A DNA stretch of 64,000 nt from Eleftheria terrae (lineage in GTDB: Bacteria; Pseudomonadota; Gammaproteobacteria; Burkholderiales; Burkholderiaceae_C), in NCBI RefSeq assembly GCF_030419005.1, contig NZ_CP106951.1, positions 744,001 to 808,000 on the forward strand, read 5' to 3'. Position 1 is the first letter of the stretch. Each line of letters opens with the position of its first letter. The notes beneath the pieces are model-generated. The model made no database searches and was not told where the DNA came from. It worked only from the letters and a program-made list of their open reading frames with translations. The position numbers and the translations under genes were made by a program. Of this stretch, positions 17,728 to 25,885 are shown one piece after another.

Positions 17728-18342
17728 TCAGCGCAGTCGCAACTCGGAGCCGCGCCCGCGACCCCCACGCGCGGCAACGCGCTGCCACAGTGCTTCATCG
17801 AGGCCGGTCTCGTCCTTGCGTGCCAGCCCGTCCACCGGCGTGCCAGGATGGGCCGGCATGCGCGACATCGCTGAGGCGATGCGCGACCATTCCTCATCAC
17901 CGAGCAGCTGCCTCGCCAAGGCAAGCAGCTGGGTGTCTTCGTCGTGGAGCTGGCGCAGCAGCGCGGCCCGGTGCTCCCGCAACAGCGCCGACAGCTCACC
18001 GGCTCGGCGCACATCGCCTTCGGCCACGCTGTCGGCCACGTGCGTGGCCTGCCGCAACAGGCGGCTCGTGTGGCCGCGGGCATCCTCGAGGGTGGCGATC
18101 AGGCGGTCGGCATCTGCCGAGCGGCCCCGCATGGCGGGCAACAGGTGGCCACGCTCCTTCGGCAGGTGGTTGGTGTCCTCGAAGCTCCTGAGGAACGCCA
18201 TCAAGGACCTCATACGGGGAAGCGAGCCAGCCGGCTGCCACCACGCCTGGACTTGCAGCATTTCGTCCAGCGTCGCGAGCGTCTGACGAATCACCGCGTG
18301 CTCGGCTTGCAGCAGCGAACACACGCATTGGGCAGCCAGCAT
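17728..18342 (-). CDS. Hemerythrin HHE domain protein
   Basis: 204-residue helical protein with the metal-ligand spacing of hemerythrin HHE domains: AEHAVIRQTL in the first helix, KERGHLLPAM, then REHRAALLRQLHDEDTQLL. Such cytoplasmic proteins bind a diiron centre and are linked to oxygen, nitric oxide or iron stress. The ATG at 18342 has AGGAG upstream. It is probably cotranscribed with the phosphoribosyltransferase downstream and is divergent from the amidase gene. The exact role is not determined. Confidence 0.8.
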   Translation of the reverse strand: MLAAQCVCSLLQAEHAVIRQTLATLDEMLQVQAWWQPAGSLPRMRSLMAFLRSFEDTNHLPKERGHLLPAMRGRSADADRLIATLEDARGHTSRLLRQATHVADSVAEGDVRRAGELSALLREHRAALLRQLHDEDTQLLALARQLLGDEEWSRIASAMSRMPAHPGTPVDGLARKDETGLDEALWQRVAARGGRGRGSELRLR

Positions 18343-18597
18343 ACCGGTCTCCTGTTGCCGGTCCGACGCAGCCGGGACCGTGGGTGGCGCGCGCCGTGCC
18401 GGCGGTCGCACAGACAGCCACTTGGCGCATCGGAAGTACCGCCGTCCACACTATAGGAGTTTGCCTTTTGGCGCCACCGGGAATTCGCAATGGCCGGCAG
18501 GGTCAATGCAGGCAGGCTTCCTGCCACGTCCCGCAGGCCACGCCGGCGGCTTCTGCACCGCCCCTCGTCTCGCGCCCCCACGACCCAGGAGGACACC

Positions 18598-19416
18598 ATG
18601 AAGATCGAACATCATCGGCTGGTCGACGAGGCGGTGGTCTACCGCGATTCGCCCAACCGGGGCGGCGTGCTGCGCCCTCGCCTGCTCCTCCTGCACTACA
18701 CCGCGGGACGCTCGGCCGAAAGCGCGGTAGCCACGCTGTGCAACCCGGCCTCCAAGTCCTCGGCCCATCTCGTCATTGCGCGAGACGGTCACATCTATCA
18801 GTTGCTGCCCTTCGATGTGGTCGCATGGCATGCGGGAGTGAGCCAATGGATGGGCCTGAGCGGCCTCAACCAGCACGCCATCGGCATCGAACTGGACAAC
18901 GCCGGCCAGTTGCGCCGGGTCGGCCAGGGGTATGTGTCATGGTTTGGCAAGGTCTATAGCGAGAACGAGGTGCTGCTGGCCGAGCACCAGCACGGCGGTG
19001 GGGTGATGCCCTGGCACACCTATACCGAAGTGCAGATCGAGCGCGTGCGGGAAGTCGCCGAACTGCTCGTCAGCCACTACGCGCTGGAAGATGTGCGAGG
19101 CCATGACGACGTGGCTCGCGGACGCAAGCTCGATCCCGGCCCGGCGTTTCCGATGGCCAGCGTGCGCAGCCGCGCCCTCGGCCGCAGCGAGGACCAGCCC
19201 GCCCGCTACATCGTGACGGCCGACAGCCTGCCCGTGCGGCAGGGCCCGGGTTTCCAGTTTGCGCCCGCGGCGGCACCGCTGCACAAGGGTGCGGTGCTGC
19301 TGCTGGTGGAGCCGGGCGACCGATGGAGCCATGTGGAAGCCGAGGCGCAAAGCGACGTCGAAGGCTGGGTCAACAACCGCTTCATCACCCCGTGGGCGGC
19401 GCCGCTCCCCGGCTGA
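18598..19416 (+). CDS. N-acetylmuramoyl-L-alanine amidase with C-terminal SH3-like domain
   Basis: 272 residues. The Amidase_2 (AmpD/PGRP) fold is shown by LLLHYTAG, HLVIARDGHIYQLL, AWHAG and the zinc/substrate segment RGHDDVARGRKLDPGPAF (about 161-178). The last 70 residues (TADSLPVRQGPGF to EGWVNNRFI) form a bacterial SH3 repeat, usual for wall targeting. No signal peptide is visible, so it may act on imported muropeptides or leave the cell by another route. The ATG at 18598 follows an ideal AGGAGG site. Confidence 0.88.
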   Translation: MKIEHHRLVDEAVVYRDSPNRGGVLRPRLLLLHYTAGRSAESAVATLCNPASKSSAHLVIARDGHIYQLLPFDVVAWHAGVSQWMGLSGLNQHAIGIELDNAGQLRRVGQGYVSWFGKVYSENEVLLAEHQHGGGVMPWHTYTEVQIERVREVAELLVSHYALEDVRGHDDVARGRKLDPGPAFPMASVRSRALGRSEDQPARYIVTADSLPVRQGPGFQFAPAAAPLHKGAVLLLVEPGDRWSHVEAEAQSDVEGWVNNRFITPWAAPLPG

Positions 19417-19781
19417 GGGCCGCCGTGGCGGGTTCATGGACGGAAAGCAGGACCTCGGGAGCAGACACGCGGCAGCCTGAAGCAGGAACCGGACAGGGGC
19501 GGCGAAGGGGCAAAGCCGACAGCCGGCTGGAAAACGCGCCATGCCGACCGGCGCCGCAGCAAGGCGGGCGCCCGGAAGGCGCATCAGCAGCCGCATTTGC
19601 GCTGCGGGTGTGCAAGATCTTCCGCCCGAGGCGCCGCACCTGCCGGCAGGCTGCCCGGCAGCGCGCCGGGAGCCCAGCCACCACGAACACGGCCCGGGCG
19701 CACGCGCTCCAGCCAGGGGCGGGCACTGAATTTGCCCAGCCAGCTCACCGGCCGCCGAGGGGCGGTGCGAGGGAGGCTGTG
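19417..19781. other. 365-base intergenic region
   Basis: No gene, hairpin with a T-run or repeat that I can support. It presumably holds the promoter of the small membrane protein that follows. Confidence 0.4.
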
Positions 19782-20165
19782 ATGGAACAGGATTCTTTGG
19801 AAGCGTTGACGGTGGCTGCCATGTTGGCGGTCTTGTCCTGCGTGGCAACCGTGCATTGGCGGCAGCAGCGCGCCGTGTCCTGGGGCGCCTTGGGCATCCT
19901 GCTGCTGATTCCCGAAGCCACCAGCCGTCTGCCCAGCGCAGCACTGCTGCACCTGATTCTGGCGTCGACGGTGCTGGTGGTGGTTGCGCAACTCGCCTAC
20001 GACGCCCGGCGCCAGCCGGCGCAGCTCGAACAGCCCGCCGAGGCCGGCGCTGACCTCGCCCCATCTGCCGAGTATCCCAGCCGCGGCCTGCGTGCCGGTG
20101 ACGTGGCGGGCTTGCTCGGGGCGGCCGCCGTGGGCAGCGACGGGCGCGACGCGGCCTCGCTCTAG
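19782..20165 (+). CDS. Small hypothetical membrane protein
   Basis: 127 residues, unrecognised. Three hydrophobic segments (about 8-24, 33-44 and 54-72) suggest a small inner-membrane protein with a hydrophilic C-terminal tail. The ATG at 19782 is chosen because a GGGAGG ribosome-binding site lies 5 bases upstream; the open frame itself runs further back. The tail contains no motif. Coding is supported by the ribosome-binding site and the clean hydrophobic pattern, not by family similarity. Confidence 0.55.
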   Translation: MEQDSLEALTVAAMLAVLSCVATVHWRQQRAVSWGALGILLLIPEATSRLPSAALLHLILASTVLVVVAQLAYDARRQPAQLEQPAEAGADLAPSAEYPSRGLRAGDVAGLLGAAAVGSDGRDAASL

Positions 20166-20478
20166 GCGGAGCCGCACCACCGTCGCGCCGGCTTCTGCAC
20201 CGGCCTACTCTGGCATGCGAGCGTGGCCGCACAGCAGGAGGCCGCACGTCGTTACAAACTGCGGGTGGCCCGGCGCACGCGGCGCCATCCCGCACCATTG
20301 CAGGCGGCGAGGCGGGATCTCGGCATCGGCAGGCCCTGCTTGAAGGGCGCCGCCGGTCGCATGGGGTCACCCTTGGCAACGGTTTCGCCACGTCTTTCGT
20401 CTATAAACGGTCACAATCATTGCCGAGTTGCACTTGCGCCCTGCTTCATGAGCGACTCAACTCACCGCGCTTGATTCG
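20166..20478. other. 313-base intergenic region before the membrane Ser/Thr kinase
   Basis: No gene seen. A short A+T-richer patch (about 20385-20425, containing TATAAA) may be the kinase promoter, but no -35 hexamer sits at proper spacing. Confidence 0.35.
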
Positions 20479-22389
20479 ATGACCTATCCATCTCAACAGT
20501 CCGTCTCCACAGAACGTCCCCCGCCGGGGTTCGAACCCACGCAGGCAACGGCGGCGCCCAGCCAGGACGCGCTCGGCCCGGGGAGCCGGGTCGCCGAGTA
20601 CGAGGTGCAACGAGTGCTGGGCGAAGGGGGCTTCGGCATCGTCTATCTCGCCACCGACCACGACCTGCAGCGGCATGTGGCAGTGAAGGAATACCTGCCC
20701 GCCGCGCTGGCCTCGCGCGGGGCCCGCTCGCAGGTGACCTTGCGCGCCTCCTCGCATGCGGAGACCTTCGCTCTGGGGCTGCGGTCCTTCGTCAACGAGG
20801 CGCGCTTGCTCGCGCGCTTCGACCACCCGTCGCTGGTGCGCGTCTACCGCTTCTGGGAGGCCAACGGCACCGCCTACATGGTGATGCCCTACTACGAAGG
20901 CCCGACGCTGGCCGAGGCGCGCATGAGCATGAAGGCACCGCCGGACGAAGCCTGGCTGCGCCGCCTGCTGCATTCGCTGATGGGCGCGCTGGAGGTGCTG
21001 CACGACGGTTCCTGCTACCACCGCGACATCGCGCCCGACAACATCCTGCTGCTGCCGGACGGCCGGCCAGTGCTGCTCGACTTCGGTGCCGCCCGCCGCG
21101 TCATCGGTGACAAGACCCAGACGCTCACGGCCATCCTGAAGCCGGCCTTCGCACCGATCGAGCAGTACGCCGAAGCGGGCCACCTGCAACAGGGCCCCTG
21201 GACCGACCTGTATGCCCTGGCCGCGGTCATCTACTACTGCATCAGCGGGCGCTCCCCGCTGCCGTCCACCGTCCGTGCGGTCGACGACCAGCTCAAGCCC
21301 CTGGCCGAGGTGGTGCAAGGCCTGAAGCTCAACTTTCCGGAACTGCATTACAGCCCGAGTTTCCTGTCGGCCATCGATTGGGCACTCGCCGTCCGACCGC
21401 AGGACCGGCCCCAGAACGTCGAGCAGTTCCGGCAGGCGCTCAACAAGCCGGCCGGCGCCGCTGCGCCGCCTGCGCGCGCCGCCTCGGCAACCTCCGACGC
21501 CGCCAGCATCGCTGCTGCTGCGGCGGCAGCCGCAGCAGCCCGGGTTCCTCCCGGCCGCCAGACGCAGCCGCCCCTGCAGGACGTTCCGACCCTGTTCACC
21601 GTGTTTCCCGGGCCCGATGCGCGCCCACCCGGCAAGCCGACCACCGGGGCGCCGGCGCCCAAGCAGGAAGAAGCGCCATCCGACGAAGCAGTGATGGCGG
21701 CGCTCAGCATGGCCCTGGGGTCGCTCCCCGATGCCAAGACCGACAGCGAGCGCTGGACCGCCACCCGCCCCCTGGACGAGGACGAGCGCCGCGCCGCCAA
21801 GGCCGGCGGCTCGCTGGTGCGCTGGGGCATCGGGCTGGCGGTGCTGGTCGCCATCGGGCTGGGCGGCTGGAAGTGGAACGACAGCCGCAATGCCGAGGCC
21901 GTGCTGCGCCAGCTCGCCGACAGTTCTTTCAGCGAGGACGCTCAGGCCCCACGCGGCGACGCACTGAGCAGCCCGCCGCGGCCCGCTTCGGCGCCAGTGG
22001 TTGCGGCGGCCGCCTCCCAGGCGCTGCCCCCCGCACCGCCGCCGGCGACCGCAGCGGCAGTGCCTGAGGAACAGGCGCCGCAGGCAGCAGCGACTGCGGC
22101 GCCGGCTGCCCCGCCTGCCACTGCTGCTGTGCCGGCACCGGCGGCTGCGACAACCACCGTCCCATCAAGCGTGGCGGCTTCCCCGCCCCCCGCAGTGGCG
22201 GAGGAGGCGCCCGACGAGCGCTCGTCCCGGCGCAGCGCCGCCAGCGCGGAGCCGACCAATCCGCGCGCCTTGTGCGAGCCGAGGACCAACTTCGCCCTGT
22301 ACTACTGCATGCAGACGCAGTGCAAGCGGCCCCAATATGTGAACCATCCCCTGTGCAAGCGCCTGCGCGATCGCGACGAGGTGGAGTGA
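20479..22389 (+). CDS. Membrane-anchored Ser/Thr protein kinase
   Basis: 636 residues. The kinase domain (about 40-320) has the glycine loop GEGGFGIVY, Lys70 in HVAVKEY, the catalytic loop HRDIAPDN (Asp183, Asn188) and DFGAAR (Asp201). The loop carries Ala where most kinases have Lys. A FAPIEQY segment takes the place of the usual APE activation-loop end. A Pro/Ala-rich linker leads to one membrane helix (about 450-468), a second Pro/Ala-rich stretch, and a short C-terminal region with four Cys that would lie in the periplasm. Such layouts transmit envelope signals to cytoplasmic targets. No phosphatase or FHA gene is adjacent, so targets are unknown. Confidence 0.87.
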   Translation: MTYPSQQSVSTERPPPGFEPTQATAAPSQDALGPGSRVAEYEVQRVLGEGGFGIVYLATDHDLQRHVAVKEYLPAALASRGARSQVTLRASSHAETFALGLRSFVNEARLLARFDHPSLVRVYRFWEANGTAYMVMPYYEGPTLAEARMSMKAPPDEAWLRRLLHSLMGALEVLHDGSCYHRDIAPDNILLLPDGRPVLLDFGAARRVIGDKTQTLTAILKPAFAPIEQYAEAGHLQQGPWTDLYALAAVIYYCISGRSPLPSTVRAVDDQLKPLAEVVQGLKLNFPELHYSPSFLSAIDWALAVRPQDRPQNVEQFRQALNKPAGAAAPPARAASATSDAASIAAAAAAAAAARVPPGRQTQPPLQDVPTLFTVFPGPDARPPGKPTTGAPAPKQEEAPSDEAVMAALSMALGSLPDAKTDSERWTATRPLDEDERRAAKAGGSLVRWGIGLAVLVAIGLGGWKWNDSRNAEAVLRQLADSSFSEDAQAPRGDALSSPPRPASAPVVAAAASQALPPAPPPATAAAVPEEQAPQAAATAAPAAPPATAAVPAPAAATTTVPSSVAASPPPAVAEEAPDERSSRRSAASAEPTNPRALCEPRTNFALYYCMQTQCKRPQYVNHPLCKRLRDRDEVE

Positions 22390-22500
22390 GGTAAGGCGCG
22401 CGGCCGGCTTCGCGTTTGCTACGCAGGAGGCAGGCGGCTCGGAACGGCCCACGGCCGTTGCGACTGCCATCCGACGAACGCAGACCGAGGAGAGGCCAAC

Positions 22501-22893
22501 ATGACGACATTGACAGACGCTCAGCGCTCCACCCTGAGGGCCCAGCTGGACGAACGCGAGAAGCAGCTGCAGGCCGAAGTGCGCGAGGAACGCGAGGCGA
22601 GGGCCGACCGTTCCATCGAGCAAGCCGGCCAGGTCGGCGATCATGGCGATGCGGCCGCCACTCACCTGCAGGAAGGCATTCGCCACGTCGAGACCGAGCG
22701 CGATATCGAGGAACTCCGCGACATCGATGCCGCGCGCGCCCGGCTGGACGACGGCAGCTACGGCGAATGCGTGGACTGTGGCCAGGCGATTGCCTTTGCC
22801 CGACTTCAGGCGCAACCCACCGCGCTGCGGTGTGCCGACTGCCAGACGGACTTCGAACGAGTCCACCCCACCATCCTGCGCGACCCGGGCTGA
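22501..22893 (+). CDS. TraR/DksA family zinc-finger protein
   Basis: 130 residues with an N-terminal coiled-coil-like helix pair rich in Glu and Arg, and a C-terminal zinc finger of two Cys pairs (ECVDCGQ and RCADCQ, about 94-117). Proteins of this family reach into the RNA polymerase secondary channel and modulate initiation, often with ppGpp. Acidic residues at a possible coiled-coil tip (QVGDHGD) are present, but the DxxDxA motif of true DksA is not evident, so this is a paralogue. The GAGGAG region just before the ATG supports the start. Confidence 0.82.
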   Translation: MTTLTDAQRSTLRAQLDEREKQLQAEVREEREARADRSIEQAGQVGDHGDAAATHLQEGIRHVETERDIEELRDIDAARARLDDGSYGECVDCGQAIAFARLQAQPTALRCADCQTDFERVHPTILRDPG

Positions 22894-23028
22894 GGCAGCG
22901 ACCCGCGTTTTGTTACCTTCCCGGCACTATTGCTCGCCGGCACAGGCAAGGCCTGATGCCCGGCCTGCCGCGCTCGCTACCATGACCTGCTCCCTTTTCC
23001 CGCTTTTTCACGGCAGCAGGCAAACTTC

Positions 23029-23208
23029 ATGTTCGGCGACATCACAGGCTGGCTGGTGGCCTTCAAATACCCGGCAAGCGACAGCGGCCCGCAGTGGCTC
23101 GAAGTCAAGCAACCCGAGCGCGAAGAAGCGCTCGCCCTGGCCCGCCAGTTGGCGGCGCAGCGGTGGCCAGAAGCCGACGTCTGCAAGGTTGTACCCATCA
23201 TGGAGTGA
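23029..23208 (+). CDS. Small hypothetical protein (59 aa)
   Basis: 59-residue open frame starting MFGDITGWLVAFKYPAS and ending KVVPIME, with a mixed hydrophobic/charged composition that looks like a real small globular protein. Codon third positions are mostly G or C, as in neighbouring genes. A GGCAGCAGG stretch precedes the ATG by about ten bases. I do not recognise a family. It sits alone between the DksA-like gene and the flhDC leader. Confidence 0.5.
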   Translation: MFGDITGWLVAFKYPASDSGPQWLEVKQPEREEALALARQLAAQRWPEADVCKVVPIME

Positions 23209-23523
23209 GGGGCAAGCAGCCGCCGCGCTCGCTTCCTCGTTCCCGACTCTTCCCGCCCTTGTTCTCCCCGGTGCCGCTCTGCACCCTGAAGCCAGCCCGC
23301 ATGCCGCGTGACGGCGGGCAGGCACGCTACTTGAGTGGAAATTGAGGGGCCTTCCCGGCCGGCTTGTAGGAATTTGTCTGACAAGGGCATCAGACGAAGG
23401 CGACAGGTCGCACAGAAGCAACCTGATGTTTCCCGCCCTCAAGCTTCGCCAGAATTCATTCCATCGAGCAAGCCACGGCTAGCAACTTTCCAAAGCAGTT
23501 CAGGACCGAAGCAGGAGACACAG
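23209..23523 (+). promoter_or_regulatory. flhDC leader/promoter region with an inverted repeat
   Basis: 315 bases upstream of flhD, including A+T-richer tracts. GTCTGA and TCAGAC at 23376-23395 form a perfect 6-base inverted repeat with an 8-base spacer, a possible operator or mRNA hairpin. I could not identify a confident -35/-10 pair or a CRP site. Confidence 0.35.
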
Positions 23524-23853
23524 ATGAGCACCACCGCAGACCAGATCCTCGCAGAGATCCGCGAAGCCAACCTGTCCTACCTGATGCTGGCGCAAAACCT
23601 GATCCGCACCGACCGCGAACAGGCCCTGTATCGGCTGGGCGTCTCGGAAGACACCGCTGATCTGCTGGAGGTGCTGAGCCCGGCGCAGATGCTGAAGATT
23701 GCCTCGGGCAACACGCTGCTGTGCCGCTTCCGCTTCGACGACGAACTGGTCTGGGGCCTGCTCACCAACCACGGCAAGGCCGCGGCGAACGACGCCACCT
23801 CGCGCCTGCACGCCGCCATCGTGATGGCCGGCCGGCACCAGGAAGCCGCCTGA
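23524..23853 (+). CDS. flhD: Flagellar transcriptional regulator FlhD
   Basis: 109-residue FlhD, the DNA-binding-competence subunit of the FlhD4C2 complex that activates class II flagellar genes. The N-terminal helices (ADQILAEIREANLSYLMLAQNLIR) and the LLEVLSPAQMLKIASGNTLLCRFRFDD segment are typical. The length is close to the enterobacterial 116. The ATG at 23524 follows an AGGAGA site; the longer open frame upstream is not supported. flhC starts 65 bases downstream, giving the standard operon. No other flagellar genes are in the window. Confidence 0.95.
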   Translation: MSTTADQILAEIREANLSYLMLAQNLIRTDREQALYRLGVSEDTADLLEVLSPAQMLKIASGNTLLCRFRFDDELVWGLLTNHGKAAANDATSRLHAAIVMAGRHQEAA

Positions 23854-23918
23854 GGCGGCCGGTCGCCCGCCCGACCCCGGCTACACCGCCCCTCCCCTCA
23901 TTTCAAGGAGTCAGCACC

Positions 23919-24458
23919 ATGCGCAGCAAAAGCATCCTCACCGAAGCCAAGCAGATCGAACGCGCCGTCACGCTGATCCAGCTGGGAGCCCGGCTGCAGG
24001 TGCTGGAGTCGGAAACCGACCTGTCCTACGAGCGCCTGCTGCGCTTGTACAAGGAGGTCTCGGGCAAGTCGCCGTCGAAAGGCCAGCTGCCGTTCTCGAC
24101 CGACTGGTTCATGACCTGGCAGCCGAACATCCACGCTTCGCTGTTCCTGAACATCCACGAATACCTGAACAAGGTGGCAGAGATCGACGAGATCGACACC
24201 ATCATCAAGGCGTATCGACTCTACCTCGAGCAGACGCAGGCCCAGGGCCTGGAGCCGCTGCTGTCCGTCACCCGCGCGTGGCGCCTGGTGAAATTCATCG
24301 ACAACGGCATGCTGACGATGACCAAGTGCTCCAAGTGTGGCGGCCATTTCGTGACCCATCCGCACGAGATCGCCAAGCATTTCGTCTGCGGCATGTGCAA
24401 CCCGCCGGCGCGCGCCGGCAAGGGCAAGGCGGCCGGCAGCCTGCAAACCGGCCATTGA
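23919..24458 (+). CDS. flhC: Flagellar transcriptional regulator FlhC
   Basis: 179-residue FlhC, partner of FlhD. The four-Cys zinc site appears as KCSKCGG and CGMCNPP (about 140-165), and the conserved AWRLVKFIDNGML precedes it. The ATG at 23919 has AAGGAG at good spacing. The C-terminal tail is slightly shorter than in E. coli (192). It is the second gene of the flhDC operon and is followed by a strong intrinsic terminator. Confidence 0.95.
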   Translation: MRSKSILTEAKQIERAVTLIQLGARLQVLESETDLSYERLLRLYKEVSGKSPSKGQLPFSTDWFMTWQPNIHASLFLNIHEYLNKVAEIDEIDTIIKAYRLYLEQTQAQGLEPLLSVTRAWRLVKFIDNGMLTMTKCSKCGGHFVTHPHEIAKHFVCGMCNPPARAGKGKAAGSLQTGH

Positions 24459-24540
24459 GTCGCTCGCCGAACTTGTTTCGTCTTCTTTTTTCGACGTCGT
24501 TGGTTTCCTCCTGAGAGAAGCACAGTCCGCTGTGCCTTAA

Positions 24541-24566
24541 CACGGGCCCCTCGGGGCCCGTTTTTC
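24541..24566 (+). terminator. Rho-independent terminator of flhDC
   Basis: A perfect G+C-rich stem (ACGGGCCCC / GGGGCCCGT region, tight loop) is followed by five T. A smaller hairpin (GCACAG-TCCG-CTGTGC, near 24520-24535) precedes it. Position after flhC and before a convergent gene fits a transcription stop. Confidence 0.9.
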
Positions 24567-24585
24567 TTTGCGGAATCGCTTTCCC

Positions 24586-25053
24586 TCAGCGGCGGCGCCA
24601 CAGCAGCGCACCCACCGCCATGCCCGCCGCCAGGCCGCCATACATCATCCAGAGGCTGCGGCCGGAGAGCCGGCGCTCGAACCCGGGCGTCAGCCGCTTG
24701 GGCACCACGACCAAGTCCACCAAGGCCGCCACCGCAGTCGCCTTGATCGCATTGCGGGCCACCGCGCCGGCGCTGGCTGGGCGACGTTCGCGGCGCAGCA
24801 GCTTCTCGAACAGCACGCCCCAGAACACCCCCGAGGCGGCATGCAAGGCGGCGCCGACCACGGTATGGCGGGCGGTGGGCCGGTTCACCCGCAAGGCTTC
24901 GTCTCCGTAGACGATGTGGCTGGTGGCATTGAGTGGCGCCACGGCGCTGCCCGTGTCCTTGCGGCCGCGCAGCGCCAGGAGCGCCGCCGAGGTGATGCTT
25001 GCCGCGCCGCCGGACACCATCGCGTCCTTGAGCGCTCCAGTCCAGGTGCTCAT
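24586..25053 (-). CDS. Hypothetical inner-membrane protein
   Basis: 155 residues with hydrophobic segments near 12-28, 65-85, 104-118 and 135-150, separated by short basic loops, suggesting a multi-pass membrane protein. The NATSHIVYGDEAL segment and the following GAALHAASGVFWG look conserved, but I cannot name the family; a YagU-like protein is one possibility. The ATG at 25053 is preferred over a longer frame. It converges on flhC, with the flhDC terminator between. Confidence 0.6.
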   Translation of the reverse strand: MSTWTGALKDAMVSGGAASITSAALLALRGRKDTGSAVAPLNATSHIVYGDEALRVNRPTARHTVVGAALHAASGVFWGVLFEKLLRRERRPASAGAVARNAIKATAVAALVDLVVVPKRLTPGFERRLSGRSLWMMYGGLAAGMAVGALLWRRR

Positions 25054-25187
25054 GAGAAGCCTCGCTTTCCTGTCTGTTGAAGGGAAGGCGGGGCCACGGC
25101 CCCGCACGAGACGGCTTGTGCAAGCGGTGTTCCCACCTGGGAACGACGCTTGCCAGCTGGGCTACATCAGTCAGCAGGAGCACCACA

Positions 25188-25610
25188 GTGACAGGTATCG
25201 TGAACGACCCGAAGGTGCAGCAGTGCATTCAGGACTGCCTGCAATGCTGGGCCGCATGCCGGGGCGCCGCGTTGCGGCAATGCCTCGACCTGGGCGGGCC
25301 GCATGCCGAGCAGGACCACCTGAGCCTGATGATGAACTGCGCCGACCTTTGCCAGGCCACCGCCAACTTCATGCTCAGCGGCTCCACCCTGCATAGCGAG
25401 GTGTGCGCCGTGTGCGCCAAGGTGTGTGGCGCCTGCGCCCAAAGCTGCCGCCAGCTCGGCCAGTTGCAGGACTGCGAAGATGCCTGCCGGCGCTGCGCCG
25501 ACAGCTGCAAGGAGGTGGCCGGCACCGGCATGCCGGCCACGCAGACCGATGATCGTCTTCCGACCACCGGCCTGCCGGGCGGGCCGGCGCGCCAAGGCGC
25601 CTACGGCTGA
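25188..25610 (+). CDS. Four-helix-bundle copper-storage protein (Csp family)
   Basis: 140-residue Cys-rich protein. Cysteines occur at helical spacing throughout (CIQDCLQCW, NCADLCQA, CAVCAKVCGACAQSC, CEDACRRCADSC), as in Csp four-helix bundles that line their core with Cu(I)-binding thiols. No signal peptide is seen, so it would be the cytosolic (Csp3-like) kind. The start is taken as the GTG at 25188, which has AGGAG seven bases upstream; no ATG gives as good a fit. No other copper gene is adjacent. Confidence 0.82.
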   Translation: MTGIVNDPKVQQCIQDCLQCWAACRGAALRQCLDLGGPHAEQDHLSLMMNCADLCQATANFMLSGSTLHSEVCAVCAKVCGACAQSCRQLGQLQDCEDACRRCADSCKEVAGTGMPATQTDDRLPTTGLPGGPARQGAYG

Positions 25611-25629
25611 GCCGCGCGGCGCCCCGGCA

Positions 25630-25878
25630 TCAGAGCGCCTTGAAGCGAGGCGGCGTCGGCACCCGCATCGCGCGGGTCTCGGCGGTCAGGGCCCAGCCGG
25701 GCAGCTGGCTGGCAATGCGCTCGGCCAGTGCCGCATCGGCCTCGATGACGACGGTGCCGCTGCCTTGCCCCAGCACCCTGGCACCGCAGGCGCGGGCGGC
25801 GGCGGCCGCCGCCTCGGCCGCGACCGGTGCAGGCGCGGCCGACTCGAGGTTGCGGCTGTAGAGGACGTAGCGGCCCAT
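25630..25878 (-). CDS. Small protein next to subtilase, resembling a protease propeptide/inhibitor
   Basis: 82 residues starting MGRYVLYSRNLES. The alternation around GARVLGQGSGTVVIEADAA and LAERIASQLPGW resembles the I9 (subtilisin propeptide) fold: a strand, a short hairpin, a helix and a last strand before an E/R residue. The start lies 7 bases after the subtilase stop, so the two are cotranscribed. Stand-alone I9-type proteins can fold or inhibit partner subtilases; here that is a guess from pattern and position. No signal peptide. Confidence 0.55.
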   Translation of the reverse strand: MGRYVLYSRNLESAAPAPVAAEAAAAAARACGARVLGQGSGTVVIEADAALAERIASQLPGWALTAETRAMRVPTPPRFKAL

Positions 25879-25885
25879 GGCCCCA

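Noticed and set aside
20373-20407. TTGGCA and TATAAA before the membrane Ser/Thr kinase as a sigma-70 promoter
   Set aside because: Spacing between the hexamers is about 23 bases, too long.
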